Assembly: GCA_019649035.1 (NCBI GenBank)
Contig: BMAT01005321.1
Location: forward strand, 37,685-69,248
Origin: Elysia marginata
Lineage: Eukaryota > Mollusca > Gastropoda > Plakobranchidae
DNA: 31,564 nt
Reading direction: 5' to 3'
The notes under the pieces are model-generated. The model was not told the origin of the DNA. It worked only from the letters and a program-made list of their open reading frames with translations, and made no database searches. Positions 19,908 to 31,261 of the stretch are shown here, one piece after another. Every line of letters begins with the position of its first letter. Position 1 is the first letter of the stretch. Position numbers and translations under genes: made by a program.

Positions 19908-20741
19908 CTACAATTTTTCAACCTGTTGTTCACTTTTAACTATGACTTTGTGTATCCCTGGGCTAATGCTGCTCCGGCTACTTTCTCCATTCACAGAGAA
20001 TGATGTGGAAAGTTCAAGACTGGAGTCATTGTGTTTGAGGCTTAAAGCACTGTCCTCAATGGAAGCAAACATGCTGTTATTACTGCTGCTACTGCTATTG
20101 TTTGAAGGGCTACGGTGGAATTGGCGGCTGTGCAGTTTATGGTCTTCACTACCAGGAATGGGAGAGATCAGCAGACCGAGATTATCTGAGTGAATTGAGC
20201 TCTGGTCCACAGGATTGAAAGCAGAATCGTTTAATACATTCATCGTGTCAGATTCCAGGATTTTCCCATCACTAATGAGGCACTGCTTAAGAGGACTAAT
20301 CTTACCCAGGTCAGGATTGGTCCTTCCAAGCCCACTCTCTACAGACCCGACACTTTCCTCTTCCCTTGACTGGACCAGATGGACCTGTTGCAGGCTTGAG
20401 AAATTACCCTCTGAATCTTTAACAAAAATCTCCCCACCTTGAATCATGATGTGTCCACTAGGCGCTAATACCATTTGACCCCCATGATTCATAAGGACTT
20501 GACCCTCTGGAGTAACAACCAACTGCTCTTCTACGTCTGCCTGCAGCTGTTGTTGCGGCTCAGTATGTTCATGGCCACTCAAAACATCTGCTGCCTCTTC
20601 AGGCCCTTGGGTGCTCGTGCCTGTCGCAGCCTCAACTTCATTGTCTATCAAGATCATTTCTTGTGTTGTGACCACTTCCTCCTCTGTTATTTCCTCCTGG
20701 TGGCCAACAACAAGATCCCCTGTGTAGACCACTTCATCTTT
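19908..20741 (-). CDS. Exon 3 of the pogo-type transposase-derived gene: acidic, Gly/Ser-rich C-terminal region
   Basis: 278 codons including TAG (19910-19908). The acceptor is TTTTTTTCCTGCATAG, and the first codon is AAA at 20741 (KDEVVYTGDL). Predicted residues 450-726. Order: acidic block 450-489 (EEITEEEVVTTQE), Gln-rich segment near 512-520, then alternating hydrophobic/Gly turns at about 523-562 (QLVVTPEGQVLMNHGGQMVL, then APSGHIMIQGGEIFV). This suggests short beta repeats. After it come Ser/Asn-rich low complexity (SPSNNSSSSSNN) and a C-terminal VIVKSEQQ matching the SUMO consensus (psi-K-x-E, Lys718). No equivalent exists in ordinary pogo transposases. I infer a transcription-activation-like or protein-interaction tail. 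Splicing from exon 2 is phase 0 on both sides, which supports joining it. Confidence 0.82.
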   Translation of the reverse strand, partial: KDEVVYTGDLVVGHQEEITEEEVVTTQEMILIDNEVEAATGTSTQGPEEAADVLSGHEHTEPQQQLQADVEEQLVVTPEGQVLMNHGGQMVLAPSGHIMIQGGEIFVKDSEGNFSSLQQVHLVQSREEESVGSVESGLGRTNPDLGKISPLKQCLISDGKILESDTMNVLNDSAFNPVDQSSIHSDNLGLLISPIPGSEDHKLHSRQFHRSPSNNSSSSSNNSMFASIEDSALSLKHNDSSLELSTSFSVNGESSRSSISPGIHKVIVKSEQQVEKL

Positions 20742-22119
20742 CTATGCAGGAAAAAAATGCATTCTTGTTAGATATTGTGGTAAAGATTACAGTTTAGACT
20801 TTAGCAAGACTTTTTTAGACCTATGAATCCTCAAAACCATGGCTTTGTTAAACTACAGTGCCCTGCAAACTATCCCTGCCAATTTCCTCTAATCCAATCG
20901 ATATTTATTTCTATGGTAATAACTATCTAGTTCGAACAACTATCACTTTTAGGAGTTAAGTTATACATTTAATTGCTTGCACTAAATATCACAACAAACA
21001 TTTCAACAATGACAATAAAGTTAAAAGCCTCCAGTAAAACATTATTGCCTCTCCCCCCCCCCCTCCATAATTAGAAAATTCCCCTTTTCACATGCCTGCC
21101 CGCATGACAAAATCCTCAGTGAACCTGGGTAATCAAAAACTTGCCTCCAGCAGACAGGCTGATTACAAGCAATGCCGAACACTGAGGCCGGTCCTAGTAT
21201 AGCTCTATAGGTCTGTGTCTGGGCTTGCACAAGTTATGCTTGGTACAGTCACACAATAGGGCCTGTGTTGCTAATTTTAGATAATGCCTATGCATGGGTT
21301 TTAATCTGTCTGCAGTGAATACTTAAAATGTAGATCTGATTTTTGTGTAAAGTCTAGCCCTTCAAGAAATAGTAATTCAACATCTAAACTTTTAATTAGA
21401 TCTAGATAGACCTCAATAGACTTGCCTAGAAAGGATGTAAACAGACTCTCAAAATTAATTCAACCTTTTGATTGGAGCGTTACACTGGCAGTTATGGAAA
21501 AATAATGATTATGACTGATTAAGAATACAAAGAAGGATTTTTATATCTTTATTAAAAATATCAAAACCTAAAGCAAAAAGTGATTGTATCCTTGAACAAG
21601 TTCCAGTGGCATAAAAACTATAACTGGATTTCATTGCATAGATTATAAATGTAATCATGAGCCATTTAAAATGAGTGTATCATTATGTATACATTGGACT
21701 ACCGTAAGGGCGTAGAAGGGGTTTCAATTGTTTTTAGCACTTTCTCAAAGTAAAGATTTTTTTTGCTCCTTTCTTCAGCTAATATGGCTGGTTCCAAATA
21801 GACTGAAAGGTAGTTAGAACAAGACTGCACTGAGTTTTGTGATATATGTTGATGCTAATCAGAGTATGAATCTAGACAAAGCACTGGGTCATTTGATTCA
21901 AAATAGAAAGGACAGACTTCAGCACTTCTTCCTTCTAATCTACCCATACTTAAAATTCCAATCTACATGTATTGTAAATTAATTTTTAGAATCTATGTAT
22001 GTACATTTTAATTTGATTTGCAAAGATGATTAAAAGCTTTTTCTACACAATAAAAGTGATAAAACTAGAGTAAAAGACATTGCTGAGAGACACTTTTCTT
22101 TTTAAAAAATTCAACTTAC
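20742..22119 (-). other. Intron 2 of the transposase-derived gene
   Basis: Donor GTAAGT (22119-22114) directly after codon ATG, acceptor CTGCATAG ending at 20742, length 1378 bp, phase 0. It contains an 11-C run near 21053-21063. No other feature recognised. Confidence 0.8.
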
Positions 22120-23451
22120 CATATCTTCAGCATTGTCTTCCATTTTGTAGTAAGGTGGGTGGTACGAGTCATCCTGTACAGTGTCCTCTACTTCCTCTTC
22201 ACTTTCATCTGATGAAATGTCAGGATAAACCCCAGCTTTCCTGAAAGAATGGACTAGCGAATGGCGGTTGATCACCCTCAGGTAAGCATTGCAGGCCAGT
22301 TCACCAATACTGTTACGGCTGATGCATGGCCCAGTGTAGTTCTTGAGGTACCTTCTACAGATGTTCTCATATTTTTGTTGCACCTGCTCCAGGCACTCCA
22401 CCTCCAGTGGCTGAAGGAGGTGGGTGGTATGGGCTGGGATGAATGAGAAAATGACATTGTTTGAGCGGCCCCACTCAGCGAGGCTAACAAATACATGGTT
22501 ACGGCTACCGTCCATGAGCACCAAGATTGGGTCACTATCTTTTGTTCGTTGGGTCTGCGGCAGAAAATGTTCATTCAGGTATCGCCGAAAGATCTGTGGA
22601 GTACACTTGCCAGTTTCAGAGACAGCTGCATTGACATTGCTGGGAAGACCTCGCATCATTTCCGGCCTTAGACGCAACGCCTGGTAAATGAAAAACGGAG
22701 CCATGACTTTGCCAGAGACACTGCCGCATGCTATCATTGTGGTAAAGCTTACGTTATCAGCATTGTGGCCAGATTTAGGAGCTGAATGATTTGAGATACC
22801 ATGCTCGGTGACCAGTCCAATCTCCATAATATTAAAGATTCTATCTGTTTTGTCCAATAACCTGTGCTTATCTATGATGTTTTTTATCTCATCAAAGTAT
22901 GTCCGTACTGTGTGCTCAGCATCTGCCTTATTCTTAAACTTGCAGCTTAGTTCCCGAATACTAGGCCATCGGCCAATAAAATTGTCCACCCATTTAGTTG
23001 TTAATCCATTCGCCCTCGGGTTTTTCTTTCCTTTCTCCACAGCCTGGTCAGTGGCAATCTCTCCCAATTCAAGGCGAGTGTAGCGGTAACCATACCTTGC
23101 CATTGTGTGAAGAAACTGGACAATCTCTGCCTCTTCATCCTTTGCAAGTAACAAAGGTGGACCAGGCCGTGTAGTGTGAATGCTAATTCTGCCATCTACT
23201 CTATCTCTGAGAGTGGTCAAAGGGACCCCATATTGTTTAGCTGCTGCATTGACAGAAATACTGCTGTCTTTCACAGCTTTGTAAGCTGCCTGGAGAGCCT
23301 CTTTTGCATACAGCTTTCGTTTCTTGATCAATCGTGGTACATCTGATTTCGACTCCCGAACAGCCGATACTTTCTTGGAACTTGAAGGGGTGGAAACAGA
23401 TAGTAGACATTTTTCAGGAAGCTTCTTTTTCTTAGGCGATCTTTTTGATTT
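22120..23451 (-). CDS. Exon 2 of a pogo/Tigger/jerky-type transposase-derived gene: DNA-binding and DDE regions
   Basis: 444 codons in phase 0 between acceptor TTTAAATTTCAG (AG 23453-23452) and donor GTAAGT. Predicted residues 6-449. Basic NLS-like start KSKRSPKKKKLPEK; psq-type helix-turn-helix at about 50-95 (YAKEALQAAYKAV, NAAAKQYGVPLTTLRDRV); CENP-B/Tc5-type second DNA-binding region at about 105-180 (ending WVDNFIGRWPSIRE); DDE_1 fold at about 209-415 with IFNIMEIG, ILVLMDGSRNH, HTTHLLQPLEV and FRKAGVYP. In pogo/Tigger enzymes these positions hold D, D, D. Here they are M214, D319 and E355, so the first acid is lost and the third changed. An acidic stretch (SSDESEEEVED) closes the exon. 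The frame is intact over the full length. I infer a domesticated, probably non-transposing nuclear DNA-binding protein. A dead transposon copy is less likely given introns and the added exon. Confidence 0.88.
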
Positions 23452-23782
23452 CTGAAATTTAAAAAAATTAAATTTTATTACTTTTGAACTAGCGGTAGAC
23501 AAAGAAGCTAGGTCCATTAAAATGAACAATAACAAGCAGAAGAAATGACATTGTATATATATGAGAAATTCAAGACAGATCATATCTTGCCAGTGCTGTC
23601 TCTTTAATGAAAGCCACTGAAACTAACATACTGGAGGCATACAACAACAAAATGACAAAAGATTATGGACAAACATACGCCTGTGATAACAAAAATTGTC
23701 ACTGGCCATCTGCTCCATCGTTGACAGAAGAAATGAAAGAGGCCAAAAAAGAATGACCAAAAAAGTTTATTGAATGTTAAAA

Positions 23783-25412
23783 CAATAATAAATAATAATA
23801 ATGAAGAACATTTATATCGCGCTTTTACAAAAAGCTCAAAGCGCAATAGACAACAATGACATTGACATCTTTTCAATACATATTCACAGAAGAAAATTAA
23901 GTTAGGACAGATACATTTAGAATAGGTGCGTTTTTAACGCAGACTTGAACCCCTGCAAGTCCTTTATCTGTCGAATGGGCAGAGGAAGCGAGTTCCAAAC
24001 GTGAGGAGCTGCATGTGAAAATGATTTTTCTCCATAGGTCTTAGTTATTAGTTTTCACTGTAGGTACAACTAACAAATCTTTACTGCTACTGCGCAATGT
24101 GCGAGATGGTTTGTAAACGCTAATCATAGATGACAAATACAACATAACAATGGTGCTTTGTTTTGTAGAAGTTTGTGACAAAGTACAGCTAATTTAAATT
24201 TAATCCTAGCATCTACAGGAAGCCAAAGTAGATGTACAAGAAGCGGTGTTACATGCTCTCTTTTGTTGAATGTTCTTTTTTAGGATCATCCTAACAGCAT
24301 TATTCTGAAATCTCTGGAGTCTCTGAATGGATTTTGAGGGCAAATTAGCTAGTAAAGAATTACAATAATCAAGCCCTGAAAAGATAAAAGCTGATACAAG
24401 ACACATCAAGGATATTTTACCTAGAAAAGATGACATTTTTCCAATCTTAAGGAGTTCACTATACATTTGTTTACAGATATTTCCAACCTGAACATTGTTA
24501 GACAGAATGGAGTCAAAATACACCGCTAGGTTTTTTGCCTTCTCACTAAGTAAACTGTATGTTTTCATTGCTAGCAAAAAAATTACCACCTGGCATGACA
24601 CACGTTTTTACAGTATGGTTTGTATTAAACAACATCACCTCAGTTTTATCATTGTTTAAATTTAACTTATTTGATAACATCCACGCACCAATCTCCTTCA
24701 CACACGATTGCATTGACATGACAAGAGAAGAAATTTCAGATGGAGCAGCTGAATTATAAATCTGCATATCATCTGCACAAATGTGATAGCTAAGTCCATG
24801 AGCCCTGATAATAAAACTAACAGGTTTGGTGTACATGGTATAAAGTACAGGCCCAAGCACTGATCCCTGAGGAACTCCATAAAGGAGCTTAAATTTAGAT
24901 GAAATTTCTCCATTAATTGTAACACATTGACTATGATTGAGTTCTGTTGCTTAGATATGATTCGAACCACTTCAATACAATTCCTGAAATACCAAATGTT
25001 TTAGCTAAACGGTCTAATAAAATGGAGTGATCGATTGTATCGAAAGCAGCACTAAGATCCAAAAGAACAAGAATTGATGATTTTCCATTATCTGCAGCTA
25101 GGAGCAGGTCGCTCTGAACTTTCACAAGAGCAGTCTCCGTGTTATGATGTTCTCTATACGCAGATTAAAAGGGATCAGTAAGATCAAAATTTGATAGATG
25201 GACTTTGAGACGTTGGAGGACTACTTTCTCTAAAATTTTCGATAAAAATGTCAGGTTTAACACTGGATGATAATTTTTCAAATCTTCACAAGACAAGTTT
25301 GATTTTTTTAGTAAAGGAGAAATGATAGCATGTTGAACACAGGGAATCATTAATAATGTCAGTAAAAATAGGCAATAAGCAATCTAAGTTCTTCAAAAGA
25401 AGGTCAGTTATA
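23783..25412 (-). mobile_element. 5'-truncated L2-like LINE, decayed, minus strand
   Basis: Complement order of RT-like blocks: LLLKNLDCLLPI and AIISPLLKKSNLSCEDLKNY (25409-25290); ILEKVVLQRLKVHL; SILVLLDLSAAFDTIDHSIL (about 25070); SGLMD/GLSYHICADDMQIYNS (about 24770); WMLSNKLNLNNDKTEVMLF (about 24650); GLDYCNSLLANLPSKSIQRL (about 24340); SFSHAAPHVWNSLPLPIRQ (about 24010). It is broken by several frameshifts and stops. The 3' end has the GCGC stem (23819-23844), TATAAATGTTC and an (ATT)n run (23803-23783). This is the same clade as the copy at 2190-3312. Confidence 0.85.
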
Positions 25413-26425
25413 TGTATGGAAGTAAACAAACTCAAATAGAATGAAGAAAAAACCAAATCGCTACTATGTAATCCTAAAAAAAGATGTGGTCTTGATGTTG
25501 ACGATTATATAAAAAAACAGAGAATAAAAAGATATTCTTTGCTAAGAAGGCGAAAAACTTGGGTGTGGGGTTTGACTATGACGTTTCCATGGAAACACCA
25601 TGTTAACCAATTTTGTAAAATGCTTTATGATCTTCAAAGGATTGGTCACATGGCTGCCTTTTTAAATGAAGACTCGTTGAAGATACTTATCTCATCTTTT
25701 CTTTTTCACATATTTTTACTGTAATTCTCTCTATTCTAACCTGCCAAAAGACAAAATAAATAAGTTACAGCGATTTCAGAATATAGCCAGAACAGTTTGA
25801 AAAATAAAAAGAGTGGTCATGTAAAAAATTGTAACACCTTCATTGGTCAGCCTGCACTGGTTCCCTGTTCAATTTAGAAAATTATACAAAATAGCTATTC
25901 TGTGTCACAAAACTTTTAACAGTAAACTGTTAATCTCCTCTTTAAATATATGTGATTTTATGCAAAAATGTTCCTTCCAGAAATTTGCAATCTGTCGAAG
26001 CAAATTTATTTTGCAAGCCTCAAAAGAGTTTTAAAAAGCTAACTGAAAGTGAAAGATCATTTTCACGTTTAGCCCTTTAAGTCTAGAACTCCCTATCACA
26101 AACTATTCATGAAATTGTTCCATATAATCCATTGTAATTTGTATCCGAGGAACAATTTAAAAAGATAAGTCAAGACCTATTTTATGAAGTCCATGATTGG
26201 CCCATGATGGATTTAATTGCTCCTACTTTTAGTTCTGTATGATTTTTTTCTTTTAACCATCATATATCGCTCGATGTTACATGTATATATCATAAATTTC
26301 ATTATGGGAATTATAAGGGGCTATGTCTGAATGGTGATTGTGTGATTGTTAGGAGCTTTGGGTTGTTAAAACAGTTTTGCATGGGTAAGGTACTAACTAT
26401 ACAAATAAATTTCATCATATTATGC
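25413..26425 (+). mobile_element. Second L2-like LINE fragment, plus strand, head to head with the first
   Basis: Begins at the MEVNKLK...NEEKTKSLL block immediately right of the minus-strand copy's 5' break. It continues MLYDLQRIGHMAAFLNEDSL, a YCNSLYSNLPKDKINKLQRF-like block in another frame (about 25722-25780) and SLHWFPVQFRKLYKIAILCH (25846-25905). EEQFKKISQDLFYEVHDW (about 26146-26200) closes the coding part. A tail-like GAGCTTTGGG...AATAAATTT occurs at about 26353-26415. Multiple frameshifts are present. Residue differences from the minus-strand copy show the two are not one inverted duplication. Confidence 0.75.
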
Positions 26426-27103
26426 TTGTAGCAAAAAGAAAAATTTTAAAACAGAGACAACTCCAACAGTCATGAATAAATAAACCATCAAGCTTACTTA
26501 CTATTTAAAACTTGGCATTTTTATTTAATGACTAAAGTCATTAAAATTAACAGTTACTGAGTTAGAACAAGACAGTTTAGTCGAGACACCTGAAACGTTT
26601 AGACCTTCAATAATTGAGGTCCTTAGTTTAAAGACAGATGCCAAGTAATTTTTTTAGAGAAAAAATGAAAAAGAGCCGAGAATATTGCAGCTCACATAAA
26701 ACAAATGCCCTTCGCCTAATATAAAAAGTTGTTCTCATTTCAGTAATAGACAAGTTTCTGACTGTAGTTGTGATGGCGTACAAGTTTTGTCCTGCATCGC
26801 AACTGACAGATTTTGGGTGTGACTATTTCTATATTTCTTGGTCAATTCAAATATAAGATTATTAAGCATTGTGACGCAGTTCAAAAAAGTCATAACATCA
26901 CATGATTATGACATAATTGTTATTTTCCTGAAATTATTTTTCATAATTGTATTTCTGAAAATACTTTGTTCTTCATCACAAACGACAGATATAAGCGCTT
27001 TGTCATGGCCTCAGATCCATATCAATTCCACTACTTTAAGCAGGTCAGCTTGAATTATCAAACTTACAATCATGGCTTGTTCATTTCAATAAATTACATA
27101 TAG
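26426..27103. other. Intronic AT-rich DNA
   Basis: No gene or clear repeat. An imperfect palindrome AATGACTAAAGTCATT lies near 26527-26542. Confidence 0.35.
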
Positions 27104-27515
27104 CAAGTTCAAAACAAAGCTGCAAGTCAGCAAGATTGTTATTTAGATAAAAAAAAGAAGAGAAGTGATCATATTACACCTTTATTGAAAGAGCTGCATT
27201 GGCTACCAGTTAAACAGCGTATATCGTCAAGTATATTGTATTCCAAAATTTAAATCTTCCAAATCATCCAACCTATTTGAGACAACACCATGTCCCACAA
27301 GGACTTTAAGTTTAAGATCAGAAAAGAAGAATTTGTTAGCCAAACCTAAAACAAAATTGAAAACCCATAGATGGGGACAGAGCTTTTATATTCTACTAGA
27401 GCCCAGATGTTTGGAAACGTCTCCCCTGTGTCCAATAGTCTGAATTTTTTTATTAAATCAGTTCTGAAGACATATTTGAAAACTGAGTCATTAGTAGAAA
27501 TTACATGGGTGGGAG
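27104..27515 (+). mobile_element. Third L2-like LINE fragment
   Basis: Reads VQNKAAS, then KKRSDHITPLLKELHWLPVK followed by QRI (about 27150-27225). NLPNHPTYL comes in a shifted frame, and a degraded VWN-like region with SVLKTYLKT (about 27462-27485) corresponds to the C-terminal end of ORF2. It aligns with the last third of the intact frame at 2249-3133. Old and frame-broken. Confidence 0.7.
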
Positions 27516-28650
27516 CATGAAATCTCAAAAAGCCTGCAGGCTGCTTAATTTTTTGCCTCCAATCTTACAAAAGCCTGCAGAGTCTGTGTGTCTCAAAAAC
27601 TCAAGATTGTCACTTTGTAATCTACCGGTACATCTATCTTTTATCTGTAGCAGTGTTTCCATATTACCATTGGATGCAAAAAATTTTACCCAGCACTACA
27701 ACCGTGTTATCCAGATACATTTTTATGATGGTGTACAAATCTTTTTTCTAGCATATTGTTACTAATAGAGTTGTTTAATTGCCACACATTTCCAATAAGT
27801 ACCATCTTTGTTACAATTAACTTAATGTTCATCTCAAAGAGTGATGGCTATCCGGTAACACCTAATGCTTACATTTTACAAACTGTCTTAAAACAAGATG
27901 TTTTATCTAATTATAACCACAGGTACATTTGACTAACTTGAAAATAGATCCCTGACCAAGTTTATAAATTATTATTCATAATATTAACATTCAGTGGGCC
28001 TACTACCTGCAGTAAGGCTAATTATCATTATTTTTATAGGAAGCCCACATTTGGAGGTTCCTTTGCTTTCATCTAGATTTCACTGACTTGATGAATCTAC
28101 ATTAGTAAAATCAGCAACCAATGGCATTTTTAATTCGACGGACTTAATCACCCATTAGTGCCTTTATTAACAAATTTTAGTTCATCAGTTTACATAACAT
28201 AAAAATGACGTGGGACCATTTTATTAACCAATAAAATGACTATATTAAAATGTAAATAGGTGGCCCCTGTATCTCTACAATCAGAACCTTGCGAGAATAA
28301 AAGGACAACACTATGTTTCTGATGCAGGGGTCACTCCTATGCAACTGTCTTTTTTTTATCATGTGAACGCTCACATGCTCATCTCTATGCACTGATCCCA
28401 AGCATTAATGACATAGCTAGCATCAGGTACACGTACAAAACGTACTACATGTAGATCTCAGTAAGACTGTTATCCCCTCGCAATATCGGTGATCGGGAAC
28501 ATTTTGTCCAGAACACCAGATATTTTTCAGATCCTTAACTTCCCACCATCATCCCTCCTCTTCCAGGTGATTATTACTCATTTTGAAACTATAGAAGAAA
28601 CCGCAGTTGTATGTGCCAGTCTCACTCTAGCATATTTAAACTACTTCATA
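27516..28650. other. Intronic non-coding DNA
   Basis: AT-rich, with no supported gene. A 36-bp segment at 28531-28566 between a TTTTTCAG acceptor and a GTGATT donor on the plus strand is too short to call. Confidence 0.35.
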
Positions 28651-28651
28651 T

Positions 28652-28699
28652 TGAGAGAGAGAGAGAGAGAGAGGGAGAGAGGGAGAGAGAGAGAGAGAG
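28652..28699. repeat. GA microsatellite
   Basis: (GA)n with occasional GGG interruptions, 48 bp. Confidence 0.95.
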
Positions 28700-28929
28700 C
28701 AAGTAACGACCTTTATAAAAGAGAAGGAATGAAAAGATGAGTGTTGTATTGAGAGACTAACATTTAAGTTTGATGAGTAACAGTTTCAGTTTAAAAAAAT
28801 AAAGTATTTTTCCTCAAAAAGATTGGTGCTATGTACGTATTCGCACATTTGCTTTCAGATAGAGAACCAGTCTCTGCCGAGAAAACATCGGAACAAAAAG
28901 TCGCCAACACTTTACGTTTTTGTTTTTGA

Positions 28930-29063
28930 AGTGAGCTTAGTGCTCACACCTGAGAAAACTCTTTCCTAGTATCCAGGAAGAGAGAGGGTAGAGGGCCTTA
29001 TAGTTTACCATCGTAGAATGGTAGTTCTAGCCTTGAGATTTTTCAATACTCTCTAAGCTCACT
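28930..29063. repeat. Short inverted repeat, possible small MITE or hairpin
   Basis: AGTGAGCTTAG at 28930-28940 is complemented at 29053-29063. The left copy is itself part of a hairpin GTGAGC-TTAGT-GCTCAC (28931-28947). No target duplication was recognised. Confidence 0.35.
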
Positions 29064-30107
29064 GCTTGTACAACTCATTTAGACCGTCCAATGAACAGAA
29101 TTGACAAACATGTACATCAATTTATTTCCCAGAAATGGCTGTGTGAGTTGTTGTCCTGTCTTTTTACTCTTAGTCTTGTGCTGTTCTTACTTTGAAAGCA
29201 CTGACACTTGTGGGGCCACTTGACAAGTAAAAATACATGTACCGGTACTGACTACACTGTACTAAAACCTACTTGATGCATTATCAGGGGCAATGACCTG
29301 ATGACCACACAAGGACAATGACCTTCCTATATCACTCAGACCCGGATTTTACAGACGCTGATCGAGTAAACTAGCCATAGGTAGTCTCTGTGGACCGGAA
29401 ACTACCGACACTTGTCGAAATTGAGACAGAAAAAATTAAAGCAGAAAGCGGTATTTTCAGCCCATCAATGAATTCAAGGAACGAATAATGTACCAGATCC
29501 AAGCACTCTTCCACGGCTTTTTCGCAAACAGTAAAATTTAAGTAGTTTTCTAGGAAGAGAATTTAAGAATCGCGCGGGAACACTGCTTTTTACTTTTAGT
29601 TCAATAAAGAATACTCATCCGTACCAGTCTTCCTTTGACCTGGCCGGCCGGGTCTAAATATGCGCTAGGCCCCTTTATCAGTCACTGCCGCAAACGGTTC
29701 TATTTCGATAGTTCGGTTCCAACTTTAACCTTTATGATAGGATAATAGGATCTATGCCCTTTAGGCTGCTAAGTTTTAACGAAAGTAATGGGGAAACAAA
29801 TCGTTGGCTTGAATCTAGACTATCACAGTGATGGTCTAGGCTTGAACCGAACTTGCAAAAATCATGGTTACGAAACGAAAGTTTTTATCTATTCTTTCGA
29901 CCGATTTTTTATCCCGAATGACATTAGGCCGGCGGGCAAGCCATGTCCTGAATCTGAAATCTTGATTGGCCGGCATGCCGGCTTCAGCCGGTACACTCCC
30001 ACCCATGAAATTAGGAACTATAAATTTACAAATTATCTTGTTTTCTGTTGTCTACATTACCCGTATTTTTGTAAACTTGTATGAAAGAAATTGTGTCTAG
30101 TCTTTAT
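29064..30107. other. Intronic stretch with GC-richer patches
   Basis: CpG-containing patches occur near 29565-29580 and 29640-29700, and palindromes GGCCGGCC (about 29643) and GCCGGCATGCCGGC (about 29970) are present. A plus-strand frame 29788-30084 starts with ATG (GKQIVGLNLDYHSDG) but has no family match and runs straight into an L2-type tail, so it may be part of a SINE or LINE relic. Confidence 0.3.
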
Positions 30108-30193
30108 TTTGTGAAGCGCTTTGAGATATTATTTTATTGTAAAACTAAAAGGCGCAAGATAAAAATTCATAAATGTAGATTATAATATTATTA
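30108..30193 (+). repeat. Orphan L2-type 3' tail
   Basis: TTGTGAAGCGCTTTGAGATA, a spacer, AAAAGGCGCAAGATAAAAAT and ATTATAATATTATTAG. The GCGCTTTGAG...AAGGCGC stem followed by an AT-rich end is the conserved 3' hairpin of L2-like LINEs and of SINEs that borrow it. No ORF2 blocks precede it. Confidence 0.6.
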
Positions 30194-30232
30194 GTATAAG
30201 AAATGGGCCAAAACATATTTGTATATATCTAC

Positions 30233-30249
30233 ATATATATATATATATA
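30233..30249. repeat. TA microsatellite
   Basis: Run of alternating A and T, 17 bp. Confidence 0.8.
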
Positions 30250-31255
30250 ACAAAGACAAAAATTATTTTAGAATAGTCTTCTTTTGAAAGTTCTTGACCA
30301 TAAAACTACATTGGCTTCTTATCATCTTATGGACCTAGACTATTACAGTCTAGTCAAATTAATAGATCTATGTAGAGTAATAATGATTATCATTACGAAT
30401 GTGTGTGGCAAAGTCTCGAGGGACCACAGTTCACGAGTACCCACCCCCAGAGCTTCTATACTGACTCGCTGCTTTCAGCATTGTAAGAACCAGTATTGTT
30501 TGTTTTTTCCTCAGTGACACCAAACCCAAAACAGTGGCTGAGGCCAATTTGGTTAAAACTTCAGACGCAGCTGGCTGTTCTCATTCTGGCCGATGCCAGA
30601 ATTAATATTGATTTATTCAACTTCAATTTTCAAAGATCGTCCAAACTAACTAAAGTCAAAGTTTTGATTTTATCAAACTAAGCCCAGCTGGGTTTAGATC
30701 TAAAATAAATACGTTATCTAGAGGATCTAGAGATCCATGCCATTCATGAGTATTTCGGCGCTTTTTCGCTTGTTCCTATCCCTGTTGTTTCAGGTCTTAC
30801 ATAAATACTTCATTATTTGATAGTCCAACTCAAGATATTATAAAGACACTTAGAATAAGAATTGGGAAAATGCCTAAACTTTAAGCCTAGATCATCTAGC
30901 CTAGATCTAATCTAGATATCTAGATTCTACATCTAGACGAAAATCTTTCATTATTACTTATGATGATTATAGGTTACGCGACCGTTATTTCCAGCTATTT
31001 ATACCTAAATTTTGGCAAGGCCAAATGGCCGGGACCACGAAATTTAACGAGTGCCCAAAAGCCCAAAGAAGTTTAACGGACATTGCTTTGTTTTGTATAC
31101 ATTGCGGCATGGGTTTGTTTACATCGATAAATGGACATTTTGCCGTCAGGTTTGACACAGATTTACGTGGCATTTATCATCCCTAATTTATACTCTTTTG
31201 GTGAATTCATCCCCATTAAACATCAGATTCTTGAATGTTCTACATAACCATACGT
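30250..31255. other. Intron 1, 5' part, no gene seen
   Basis: Contains dense TCTAGATCT-type words (30885-30935). A minus-strand frame 31173-30985 (MPRKSVSNLTAKCPFIDVNK...) matches no family and lies inside the inferred intron. Confidence 0.35.
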
Positions 31256-31261
31256 ACTCAC

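Larger units (their letters stand above)
23452..31261 (-). other. Intron 1 of the transposase-derived gene (7.8 kb)
   Basis: Inferred from donor GTGAGT (31261-31256) and acceptor TTTAAATTTCAG. It holds three L2-like LINE fragments, an orphan L2-type 3' tail (30108-30193), GA and TA microsatellites and otherwise AT-rich DNA. The length depends on the exon 1 assignment. Confidence 0.5.

Noticed and set aside
29788..30084. 98-codon plus-strand frame MGKQIVGLNL...
   Set aside because: Unrecognised and runs into an L2-type tail; likely part of a retroposon.
30985..31173. 62-codon minus-strand frame beginning MPRKSVSNLTAKC, considered as an alternative first exon
   Set aside because: It ends in a stop with no donor that would join exon 2 in frame, and it lacks a family match.
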